From the NCBI GenBank assembly GCA_029237695.1, contig CM055271.1, positions 31,802,462 through 31,866,461 on the forward strand: DNA of 64,000 bases, read 5' to 3'. Numbering within the stretch: the stretch's first letter is position 1; each line of letters opens with the position of its first letter. This DNA comes from Conchocele bisecta (Eukaryota > Mollusca > Bivalvia > Lucinida > Thyasiridae). Under the pieces are notes generated by a model that worked only from the letters and a program-made list of their open reading frames with translations, searched no databases and had not been told where the DNA came from. Positions 53,965 through 63,528 of this stretch are shown in pieces. The translations under genes and the position numbers were made by a program.

Positions 53965-54350
53965 AGAGCTCCAGATAAGGAATTAGTAATTGAGTATTGT
54001 CACTCTATCATTTCTGAAGCAATTAGGTATTTCAACATTTTAGTTGGGTAAAATCAAATCACACTACTGTTTACACACAGCAGACAGCAATTATTGAATA
54101 GTTTGCTTCGAAATGAAAACATGTTTTGGCATTTCATTAGAATTGTCTCCTTGGAGACAATTCTAATGAAATACCAAGATGTGTTTTCATGGAAAATAAG
54201 AAATATATGCTATATTTGTGGACTGTTTATTGTTTTCTGCAGCATGATAAAGGTACCACAAATTTTGTATTACATTTTGATACTCGCTACTTGGGTTTTT
54301 GGCAATTTTAATTGGGTATTTAAGCAAATACGCAGCTTATCTGGAGCTCT
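53965..54350. repeat. Family A fold-back MITE
   Basis: Full-length copy, AGAGCTCCAGATAAGGAATT to CAGCTTATCTGGAGCTCT. Confidence 0.85.
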
Positions 54351-55119
54351 ATGATATAACATTAGACGTATAGTGACATACACTATATAATTACATATGC
54401 TTATTTGTCATTCCTTGGCTAAGAAAATATCCAGTTGTTTGAATCTTTATACCAAACAAAATAATCAACTAGACAAATGGATACAAACTGACAGGTGAAC
54501 TCGCATTCGCATACCTGATCTTTTGTCACGCCCGCTTCGGACAGCGCAATATAGTTTGCACATTGGCGTCTGTACGTGCGTCCGGTTAAAGTTTTTGGTT
54601 AAAGGTTTTCAGTATACTATCAAAGCCTCGGTATCATGATCCATATTGTCATTCTATGCCTGTGCGGCCCCTGTGCCCAATGTCAAGTTACTTTGAAATT
54701 GGATTTAGATTCAAGTTTTTAAGAACACTATCTCTGAAACCGCTTTGCCTATTCACTCGAAGCTTCGCATGTGCGTTTATCGTCATCCATATTTTCATTC
54801 TATGCCCCACTCGCGCGTCCTCTGTGCCCAATTTCAAGGTCAAATTACTTTGAAATGTTTTGCATTAAAATATTTTTTACTACATGTACTATCAAAGCGA
54901 TATGCGGGCCGCGGACATCTAGTTCATGAAAAAGCATGGGCGTCATAATATGTGTGTTTAGCTTGTAAAAATTACTACTGTCTGAGTTCAAAGAACTTAT
55001 ATGTATTTCCATAACTGAAGACAGAACTTCTGATTTACCACCGTGAGTGGCTGGTGGGAGAATGTGATGGGTAATTTAACGATCGGGGGTCACCTTTACC
55101 GGATTCGGACTGGAGACCT
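54351..55119 (+). other. CFAP77 intron 2 part with a decayed composite-type repeat
   Basis: 54525-54925 carries degenerate versions of the composite element's blocks (CATATTTTCATTCTATGCCC, CAAGGTCAAATTACTTTGAA). Nothing else was recognised. Confidence 0.55.
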
Positions 55120-55214
55120 TTAGCCTACTTCACCAACATTGCAAAGTATACTTTTCTAGCAAAGTATACTTTGAGGGAGAAATTTTCAATTTTAGGATAA
55201 ATTTATTAATTTTT
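55120..55214. repeat. Family J MITE, left half (interrupted)
   Basis: TTAGCCTACTTCACCAACAT to TTTATTAATTTTT, cut at the same internal position as the 33 kb copy; the right half is 57373-57582. Confidence 0.85.
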
Positions 55215-57372
55215 AGCCCGTTTTTTTTAAAAAAAATGCAGGCTATTGGATTGGCGAAAGCCGGGTGGGCGGGCAGCGGGCGGCGTCCACAATCAATGTT
55301 AAGTTTTCGTGTTTGAGTCCATTTCTTTGTTACTGTACCACCTAGGACCACCAAACTTTCACAGCTTCATAATCAAGGGGTGCCCACCAGGGTTGGCAAT
55401 TTCCCGGGAAATAAGAGTATTTCCCAGGACGGCGGGAAATACCGGGAAATACCGGGAAATACTGGGAAATACCGGGAAATATGAATCTTGGTGGTCTTTT
55501 TCATTCCAAAATGTCAAGATGAGTCTGTATATTCCCCTATATCTACTATGGTTTATATCTGTGTAGACTGATAAGCCTACAGGTAAAACATTCTGCAATA
55601 AAAAAAGAAATAATAAGTTTATTTAGAGAAAAAAAAACATCATTATTTTCTAGACAATTTTCTTCCCTATTTACAAGTCTATGTTAAGTATTTGGCAACT
55701 GTCTATTTTATTGTATATGAGAACACCCCTCATTACTATAGTAACCTGCCACTAATAAAAGCTGCTTTTGGAATTTTGAGAAAATCCCTGTTGATAACGG
55801 ATAATCCATGTACAGTGTAAGTGTAATTGTTTTACAACTTGACATGACCATATACAGACCACCTGGGTTCTTATTATACAGTATGACACAAAAGGTGTGA
55901 GAGAAGGCTGAATTAAACAGCCTGCTTGTCATAGTCTGATGGTTTATTAAAGTATATTAAAGTCTCATCAATGTACATGCAAATAAGTAGGCTTTTGGCT
56001 AATTTTAACGATTTTAGGTACTGTATCTCATACGTACCATCGTGGCCCAGTCTTCACATTAAATAAATGTCATAATAATAATGTAAATAAGTAATACAAA
56101 TGCAAAGCATAAAACAACAGTACTTGTCAGTCATATAAGACTTGTAAGAGACTGTGTATGCACATCTTGCATGCTAAGATCAGTTATTATCATTTCTTGA
56201 TACCGAAATACATGTATTAGTGTGGAAGAAGGTTGACAATTAACAGCTGTTGTCTAAACATAGTCTGATCATGATGACGTTATCCTTGTGAATTTTATCT
56301 AGCAGACACTCGGATGCTTCCTAAAAAATGAAGAAGTAATTTACAAAAAAATAATACAACCAAAATATAAATGTCATGGTTGCCAAATATTCCACCTGAT
56401 GAGTACCCCTAGTTGGGAATGAAACAGATCTATACATTGTAATTAACCCCTATATCTAATTATTAAGTTGTTGATTGTTTAATTAACTATTACTGAGCTT
56501 AAAACTTAATTTAAATAACTTTAATTATCAATTAATAACATCAAAATTCATATTTCCCGGTATTTCCCACTTTGGGGAGTATTTCCCGGGACGGGAAATA
56601 CCGGTATTTCCCGCCGGGAATTCCCGCCCTCGGTATTTCCCGGCCAACCCTGGTGCCCACCACATATCACTATCCAACATGTTACCTTTTTTTGAACTTG
56701 ACCCATTTTTTTCCGCGCAGTCGACTTAGCCATTTTCAATGTTAAGTTTTCGTGTTTACAATGTTAAGTTTTCGTGTTTAAGTCCATTTCTTTTTCTACT
56801 GTACCACCTAGGACACCAAACTTTCACAGCTTCATAACCAAGGGGTGCCTACCACATACAACTATCCAACATGTGACCATTTTTTTTACTGTCACCTATT
56901 ATTTCTACGTAATGGACTATACTATATCTCTGCAACTGCTTCGCTCATTACCTTGAAACTTCACATGGGTGTTTATCATCATCCATATTTTCATTCTACC
57001 CCCCAACCGTGCAGCCCCTATGCCCAATGTCAAGGTCAAATTACTTTGAATTTTTTTGTTAAAGTTTTTTTGTGTACTATATCTCTGCAACTGCTTCACC
57101 CATTACCTTGATACTTCACATTGGTGTTTATCATCATTGTCAGCACGATATCGTCGGCATTTTGGCATACGTACGTCCGTGTGTCTGGTTAAAGTTTTTT
57201 GGTTAAAGTTTTTCCATCTACTATATCTATTTTTTTAGTGTCCATGCCTCGCCCCAAGGCGCGACATACAGGCCACGGCCATCTAGTCTACAAAAAGTGG
57301 GTATAATCATGTTATCCAAGTGTCTATGCTTGGAAAAAACCTGGCCTTCGTGGCTTTGCCTCGTTTCTTGTT
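55215..57372. mobile_element. Composite Helentron-like insertion, copy 3
   Basis: AGCCCGTTTTTTTTAAAA left end, CCTCGTTTCTTGTT right end. It carries one core unit split by a hAT element (55388-56652), one more core unit and the terminal module. It lacks the nested AGCTCACC element found in copies 1 and 2. Confidence 0.8.
55388..56652. mobile_element. hAT element with perfect 8-bp TSD and subterminal repeats
   Basis: Termini CAGGGTTGGCAATTTCCCGG and CCCGGCCAACCCTG. GTGCCCAC at 55380-55387 and 56653-56660. Subterminal arrays of an 11-bp unit (AATACCGGGAA) are present at the left, with inverted copies at the right. The ~1.1-kb interior has no transposase. Confidence 0.9.
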
Positions 57373-57582
57373 ATTATACTGAATTTATTACATTATCACA
57401 GCCACAATGACGGTGATAATGTAATTAATTCAGTATAATAATTCTGCATACTTTTAATCATCAAATATATGCAGTTGTTAGTTCTATATGGCATAATGCA
57501 TTTCGGGAAAAATAAATGATTACTCCCTCAAAGTATACTTTGCTAGATAAGTATACTTTGCAATGTTGGTGAAATCAGCTAC
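57373..57582. repeat. Family J MITE, right half
   Basis: ATTATACTGAATTTATTAC onward to TGGTGAAATCAGCTAC; the loop is CACAATGACGG. Confidence 0.85.
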
Positions 57583-57894
57583 TGGTTTGGCCCTCACATA
57601 CGTCTTTGGCATTTTGTAGTTGAATCTGGTTATACCCCTTATGTGAGTATTACGATTATTCGTAATCCTATTTTAGGGGAAGGGGCCAAGTTACTTTGGC
57701 ATGGTATGGACCTGGCACCAGGTCAGGTTATTCAAATTTCAGGGCTGAATATATTTTTTCTCGATGTAAATATTCCGTTCTGATTTTGGAATTTTCCCCC
57801 CAATGCAGCAGGTTAAAATGGGATCGAACCCGTTTGCCTGGCCTTACATGACCGTAGCTGTTGATAGGCCGTTTAACACCAATAAACAAACAAA
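57583..57894 (+). mobile_element. SINE-like element, second subfamily
   Basis: It starts inside the element at GGTTTGGCCCTCACATACG, directly after the family J terminus. Tail TGACCGTAGCTGTTGATAGG, end AATAAACAAACAAAC. Confidence 0.72.
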
Positions 57895-57924
57895 CTGATT
57901 TACATCCATTTATTATGACACATA

Positions 57925-57993
57925 CAGTGGAACCTCTCTAAACAGGACATCCTGGGAGGTCCCCAGGGTGTCCGGTTTAGAGAGGTTTCACTG
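57925..57993. mobile_element. Tigger/pogo-like mini-MITE with TA target
   Basis: CAGTGGAACCTCTCTAAACA pairs with its complement ending GGTTTCACTG. TA at 57923-57924 and 57994-57995. A second, decayed copy is at about 58035-58078. Confidence 0.75.
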
Positions 57994-57995
57994 TA

Positions 57996-58524
57996 AACCA
58001 GGCATTTGATCATCCCCGGAAGATCTACCCCTGTAGTGGAACTTCTCTAAACTGGACACACTGGAAGGTTCCACTGTAATTTGGAATATTGTTGATTCAG
58101 ATTTGCCGGCTCAATAGGATCTGCACTTTTTGCAAGTAATTTTCATATTTTTTAGGGCAAGAACACCCTCTTTTCATAAATGGACTCTTCTGAAAATCAT
58201 TTTGTGACGGTTGAATTTGTTTAAAACTCAACATATCAAAATCCATTCCAGTTATTCAGGGGCGAAAGTGTTAAGTAATTGGTTGGATTCAACTGTAGTC
58301 GGATTATTCAATTGTTTAGATCCATCCATTCAAGCGAAAAGTAAAAAAAACACATAATCAGTTGTTGAATTACTGTCTCCTTAAGTTGAACCTCTTCAAA
58401 TGGGAGAGTTTGCGACCAGTGTAGCCCAAGATCAGCCTGCACATCCGTGCAGTCTGATCATGGCTACACTGTTCGCTATTAGAGATTCCACAGCAATCTA
58501 ACGTATCAATGGTTTGTGTTGCAG
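57996..58524 (+). other. CFAP77 intron 2, 3' part
   Basis: A GATCAG hairpin copy lies at about 58410-58480; otherwise no features up to the acceptor GTGTTGCAG. Confidence 0.55.
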
Positions 58525-58765
58525 CGTTGTGTGGATGGCCAACTCTCTCCACGACCACCCTGCCATTCAAGCGGAAAGAAAAAAACGCCCAGCGAGACTT
58601 CATGGCCCTGAATCGGGCAGCGGTGTCGGCAGGTCTAGTCAACGCGAGTGACCAATACGAGTTCCGCGCTACGCACGACGTCCGCCGTAAAGCACAGAGT
58701 GAAGACAATCAGCGCAGTCGCACACGTAGAATACCTCCTAGCATGGTGTTCGGAATCTCAACAAG
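58525..58765 (+). CDS. CFAP77: CFAP77, coding exon 3
   Basis: The exon is 241 bp, acceptor GTGTTGCAG before 58525 and donor GTAAGT at 58766; phase 1 in, phase 2 out. After the split Ala codon it reads LCGWPTLSTTTLPFKRKEK, then QRDFMALNRAAVSAGLVNAS, DQYEFRATHDVRRK and RRIPPSMVFGISTR. The xFxALNRAAVxAGLVxxxxxxxYRxTHDxRR core is the family's strongest signature. The intron before it is 6.2 kb and filled with nested repeats. A minus-strand open frame over the exon is a shadow. Confidence 0.96.
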
Positions 58766-59152
58766 GTAAGTGATTGGGTTGTGGAATAGAGGTTAGGGCA
58801 TTGTTAGTAAATGATCAATGCTCAATAAATGTAAATCCAATAATGCGTGTTTGATGCTCTAGGCATGAAAAAATACTTTCATAATAATTCTGGGGGCCGT
58901 TTCACTAAACTTTGTACAGCTAAAAATATGCAGCCTATGCTCAATAAATGTAAATCCAATAATTGTTTAAAAGAAAACATTGTTCATGTGTACAGACTAT
59001 CATAATTTTGCACTTACGAACATTTTAGTCGTACAAAGTTTAGTGAAACGGCCCCCTGGTCTTTTGGATGAGACGTGAAACCGTGGTCCCGTTGCTACAT
59101 GACCTTATCTGTTGCTGGGACGTTAAAGGCTCTGACTTGATTCTATTTTCAG
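58766..59152 (+). other. CFAP77 intron 3 with family C and SINE remnants
   Basis: Family C copy with internal deletion at 58892-59055, and a tRNA-SINE 3' domain at about 59062-59130 (TGACCTTATCTGTTGCTGGG). Confidence 0.7.
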
Positions 59153-59255
59153 ACCTTCCACACCTATATTTGACCTCCTAGAACACAAATACCAGGACAA
59201 ATGGCTCCAACAAAGACGGCAAATGGAACTCGCGAAACGCCATGAAGAAAACAAG
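59153..59255 (+). CDS. CFAP77: CFAP77, coding exon 4
   Basis: The exon is 103 bp, acceptor CTATTTTCAG before 59153 and donor GTATTA at 59256; phase 2 in, phase 0 out. It reads (R)PSTPIFDLLEHKYQDKWLQQ then RRQMELAKRHEENK. PSTPxFDLLEHxY is conserved in CFAP77. The family continues for roughly 90 to 100 more residues, which are not found before 64 kb, so the last exons are outside the window or too diverged to see. Confidence 0.94.
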
Positions 59256-59400
59256 GTATTAATCTGAAGATTGTTTATATTGGCCAGTATAGGTAGTTCA
59301 ATTTCAGAATTAGTTTAATGAGTTGGGGAATGGAAGGCACTTTTTGAAAAGACCCACTGCCCAATGATGAATTTTCAAGGATTTGTCATTCTTTTCTGGG

Positions 59401-59603
59401 ATGGTGTGGCCTAAGGGTTAGAACACCTGACTTCCAATCCGCAGGGTGTGGGTTCAAACCTCGCCTTAGGCATAAAAAAATACCTTCATAGTATTTCCAT
59501 CCCACTGGTCTGTCGGATGAGACTTTAAACTGTGGTCCCATCTCTATATGACCTTAGCTCTATATGACCTTAGGTGGGATGTTAAACCAATTCACTTTTC
59601 TTT
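59401..59603 (+). mobile_element. tRNA-headed SINE
   Basis: ATGGTGTGGCCTAAGGGTTA (A box) and GGGTTCAAACCTC (B box), then GGATGAGACTTTAAACTGTG and ATGACCTTAGCTC. The domain ATATGACCTTAG is duplicated; the end is GGGATGTTAAACC. Confidence 0.75.
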
Positions 59604-59702
59604 TTTTTTGTTCGACCCCACTACCCATAAATCCAGGTGCTTTCCACTCCCCCCAGGCAATCAATTCTGGAATCGCCTGTAGCTAATTCTGTGTGCAACC
59701 TA

Positions 59703-60415
59703 TCTCTGTGTTTCAGGATTTTATATTCTGTCTATTTCGCAATGTCACACGTGTGAGTGTCTTACCAACTAGGGAGTGAGAGTTTGCGACCAGTATAACC
59801 CCAGATCAGCCTGCACATCTGTGCAGTTTGATCAGGGGTTACACTGTTCGCAATTGATTTTGAGATACGTACCTTTAACTGTAATTCGGACACATGAAAA
59901 CTCCCCTACAATGTGTGATTTGCGACCATGAACAGACATTGTAATGAGAGAAACATGACAATGAATGTCAAATGAAACAGATGGCTGTTTTGTGAGATTC
60001 TATTAGAGATGTTAGGATCCTCAGTTTGTGGCCGAGTGACTGGAGAAACATGGGATTTGTGATCAGTTTACTTTCTCTGTGTTTCAGGATTGTATATTCT
60101 GTCTATTTCGCAATGTCACATGTGTGAGTGTCTTACCAACTAGGGGGTGAGAGTTTGCGACCAGTGTAACCCCAGATCAGCCTGCACAACCTTGCAGTCT
60201 GATCAGGGGTTACACTGTTCGCGATTTATTTTGAGATACGTACCGTTTGCCTTTAACTGTAATTCGGACATATGAAAACTCCCCTACAATGTGCGATTTG
60301 CGACCATGAACAGACATTGTAATGAGAGAAACATGACAATGAATGTCAAATGAAACAGATGGCTGTTTTGTGAGATTCTATTGGAGATGTTAGGATCTTC
60401 AATTTGTGGCCGAGA
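59703..60415 (+). repeat. ~371-bp direct tandem duplication
   Basis: TCTCTGTGTTTCAGGATT at 59703 and 60074 begins two copies sharing TTTCGCAATGTCACAYGTGT, a GATCAG hairpin and AATGAGAGAAACATGACAAT. Divergence is low (a few per cent by eye), so the duplication is recent. Confidence 0.85.
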
Positions 60416-60903
60416 AACATGGGAATTGTGATCAGTGTACTTTCTGATCAAATGGCACACCTTTGTAACCTGATATTGATCTATGTTCTTGAAATGTGTT
60501 TTCTTGGCGGAATGGCGAACTTTGCAGATCTTGATCAGACTGTGCGAATTCACAGGCTGATCTGGATCTACACTGGTCACAAAACCCATAAGTTACATTT
60601 CTACAGTCACGGCCATATTTGTGGAGAAATGGGAGTTGTGACCAGTGTAGTTCCTGATCAAATTACTTCTTTATTTAGCCTGGTCAAGATCTACCGCTAT
60701 ATTGCTCATTAGAAGCATGACAGGGGTGGCCTTGATGATCTGGTGAACAGTGCAGATCCTGATCAGACTGTGCAGATGCACAGGCTGATCTGGATCTACA
60801 CTGGTCGCAGAACCCATAAGCCCAATTTCTCCAGTTACAGCCACAGTTGAATCAAATTTGTATCTACAGGTACATATGTACTGTAGTATAAAATAGGATA
60901 TGT
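60416..60903 (+). repeat. Cluster of GATCAG hairpins
   Basis: Copies at about 60525-60580 and 60745-60805, each with GATCTTGATCAGACTGTG or GATCCTGATCAGACTGTG pairing with the GGCTGATCTGGATCTACAC side. Confidence 0.7.
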
Positions 60904-61242
60904 CAGAGCTCCAGATAAGCTTTGTGTTCAAAATCATTACGTATTTTACTTATTATTGATTTTCTTCATTACTAAATTGGGAACAAATGATCAAAAAAAT
61001 ATAACAAATTTAAACATTCACTTCTTTGAGCTGCAAAAAGCAAATAAACAATGTTTGCTTTTTGCAGCTCAACTAAGTGAAATTTCAACTTTATGACAGT
61101 ATTTTCACTACTCAATTTGAAAATCAATGCGTATTTTCACATTGCTGTGCGTATTTTGTACTCGGACTTTTGATAATCAATTTGTATTCGGCTAAAATAA
61201 GTGCATAAAATACGCCAATCCGCACCTTATCTGGAGCTCTGG
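60904..61242. repeat. Family B fold-back MITE
   Basis: Full-length copy; inner arms AGCTGCAAAAAGCAAA and TTTGCTTTTTGCAGCT pair perfectly. Confidence 0.85.
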
Positions 61243-61455
61243 TATGTTCAGCTCCAAAGGCAAGTACACCAAGTCTGGTACAGCTATTTATTTATTGAGA
61301 AAGTATGACACATTATCGAGTACTTCTGTATCTGATTAACATAATCTCACCATGAATAATTATTTGAAAGATGTTTTGAAGTTTGACCTACCCCTGTAGG
61401 AGTGCACCATATTTACATAATGGCGTGTGATTTCAAAATATCTATGTCATCTATA

Positions 61456-62235
61456 TGAGACAAACCATGTGATTTTGTACCTTAGAAGGTGTGTTTAGTT
61501 CTTTGCATGCTGGGAAACTTGTGACTATAAATAGTTAAAAAATAGCAGCCGACAATTCATTGCATTTTCATTTATTTCTCCCTGTAAATGTCATGAGTAT
61601 GTCTTGGAATTTCATTAGAATTGAGTCCTCCGGACTCAATTCTAATGAAATTCCAAGACATATTTAGAGAGAGAAATAAGAAACATACTCGTAATTTGTT
61701 GGATGTTATTTTCACCGCTAGCATGCAAAGAGTTAATTATATCCCGGGCATTCAAAGTGTGTTGAGGGGTACATAGTTTTCGTCATTCTGTCCACGTTAA
61801 AGTTTTTGGGTACCCATTATCTCAGTTGTGGTAAGTCGGATTGACCTCAAACTTCATGGACTTCCTTATCATCATCCATATTTTCATTCCATTCCACACA
61901 CATGCGGCCTTCATGTCCATGGTCAAATTACTTAAGAAATTTGCGTTAAAGTCTTTTAAATACCGTGTTTGCGTTAAAGTTTTTATTTGTCGGTCCAGGC
62001 GGCAACCAGGGGTATATGTTAGCCCCTGCTCACTTTCTCTAGTTTTTCATTAAAAATATTTTATAGAACCTGTGATATTTTCTTTGAATGACGTCTAAAG
62101 TTGACAACATTTTCATAGCAACTGAGGAATTCTATTTTGACGCCATTCGCGGAAAATATCATAAATTTTGTAAATATTTTTCATGAGATATCGCACATCT
62201 TCTTAAGTACAAAATCACATGGCTCATCTTTTATG
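61456..62235. repeat. Family H MITE split by insertions
   Basis: Left end ACCATGTGATTTTGTACC at 61465 and right end AGTACAAAATCACATGGCTC at 62225. Between them lie a fold-back element (61497-61735) and about 300 bp of a GTCATTCTGTCC..-type repeat. Confidence 0.7.
61497..61735. repeat. Fold-back element with TTTGCATGCTGGG / GCTAGCATGCAAAG ends
   Basis: The centre pairs TTGGAATTTCATTAGAATTG with its complement around AGTCCTCCGGACT; outer pairing AGTTCTTTGCATGC and GCATGCAAAGAGTT. Confidence 0.75.
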
Positions 62236-62791
62236 TTTATGCATAGATTAGTAAACAGATTAACATGATGGGCTCGTGCTAGCATAGAATTGTAACAAAA
62301 CCCATTTACATCATACTGAGTGAGTACTTCGTTCGCCATGTTTTTCATGGGTAGTTTGGAATGCGATATTCACAGTTTAAATTTGCGTATTTAATGCTCT
62401 GTCAGCTTAAATGTACGGAAATGAATTGGGTGTGTAATCATAAACGTGGTATTTATTTAAATACAGGCTAGGGCTGTATGTATTCATCATGATAAATTCA
62501 ACACACTATTTTTGTTCTACATGGTAGTAGAAAATGAGACTTATAGTTCGCCCGACTTTCTAAGCCAATCGCTGGGCTGCATTGTGCTCCACTTATTTCA
62601 CATATTTCAACGTTTAACACAAATACGTTACATATTACCAGATTTAATGATTAACTGTTCAACAGGAAATGGAAAATCAATACTCAGATGGAACATTACA
62701 TTGTACACTTGGCTGAACTATAAGTATGTTATTGTTCACATATTGGATTTTTCAGGAACTAAATGCAGCAGTCGCTAGCACTCCATTGCAT
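62236..62791 (+). other. CFAP77 intron or downstream sequence, nothing recognised
   Basis: An 88-codon open frame at 62512 has no similarity to CFAP77 or other families that I know. Confidence 0.45.
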
Positions 62792-63528
62792 TTAAAGGTA
62801 CATGCCAGGCGCGTAATCAGGGGTGGGGGGACATGTCATAAAATGAAAATTTCTCTGCTAAAATAAATAAAATTTCGCATAATATATCGATGTCTGGAGG
62901 GCTCTAGAAGCCAGGATTTGCATTCTTTATCCAAAAAAAATTTGGAGGCATGCCCCGGACCCCCATAGACAATTTGCGGCTGTTGCCGCTCAATGCGCAC
63001 CCCCCTCGGCAAGATCCTGGTTACGCGCCTGCATGCCCACTCAGTAGGCACAAACTTTTCTTTATAGGAATTAAATAAATGTATAATTGTGTCACTATTC
63101 CACCAGTTATAAATATTATGAGTGCCCGCTATGCTGATATAATCATTTAGTAATATTTATTTTACTGATAGTGACTCGCGGTGGTATCAGGCTATTTTCA
63201 TATGCAAATGAGGCATGATATTTTTTAATTATTTATACTTATCAAATGTGTCACCTGAAAAAATATTTTCGACAGATTACAAAGTATGATCACTGCACAT
63301 CAAAAAATAAATACAGAGAATAAATAGTAATGTCCGTTAGCATTTTAAGGAAACATTGTTATCGCCCCTGATATCAGTGTGGAAATTACGTCTGATATAA
63401 AATGTATAATAATGGCAATCAATACGTGGGGTAATGGTGAATGAATGTTTATTTTGCCAGAAAATGTCTCGGATGATGTCTCTGATATAAGAACATTTTG
63501 TGCCTACTGAGTGGGCATGTACCTTTAA
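62792..63528. mobile_element. Family K element, complete but with a nested insertion
   Basis: Terminal TTAAAGGTACATGC at 62792 and GCATGTACCTTTAA at 63515-63528; subterminal CCCACTCAGTAGGCACAAA pairs with TTTGTGCCTACTGAGTGGG. The left terminus is split by 62806-63031. No ORF. Confidence 0.85.
62806..63031. mobile_element. hAT5-like MITE nested in family K, TSD CATGC
   Basis: Termini CAGGCGCGTAATCAGG and CCTGGTTACGCGCCTG. CATGC at 62801-62805 and 63032-63036. The interior includes GGCATGCCCCGGACCCCC, as in the 32.4 and 52.4 kb copies. Confidence 0.87.

Noticed and set aside
58370..58708. 112-codon minus-strand frame
   Set aside because: Shadow of CFAP77 exon 3, which has splice sites and clear family similarity on the plus strand.
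59703..59770. Exon starting after TGTTTCAG|GATTTTATATTC as the next CFAP77 exon
   Set aside because: The phase fits, but the translation does not resemble the CFAP77 C-terminus, and the same sequence is tandemly duplicated at 60074.
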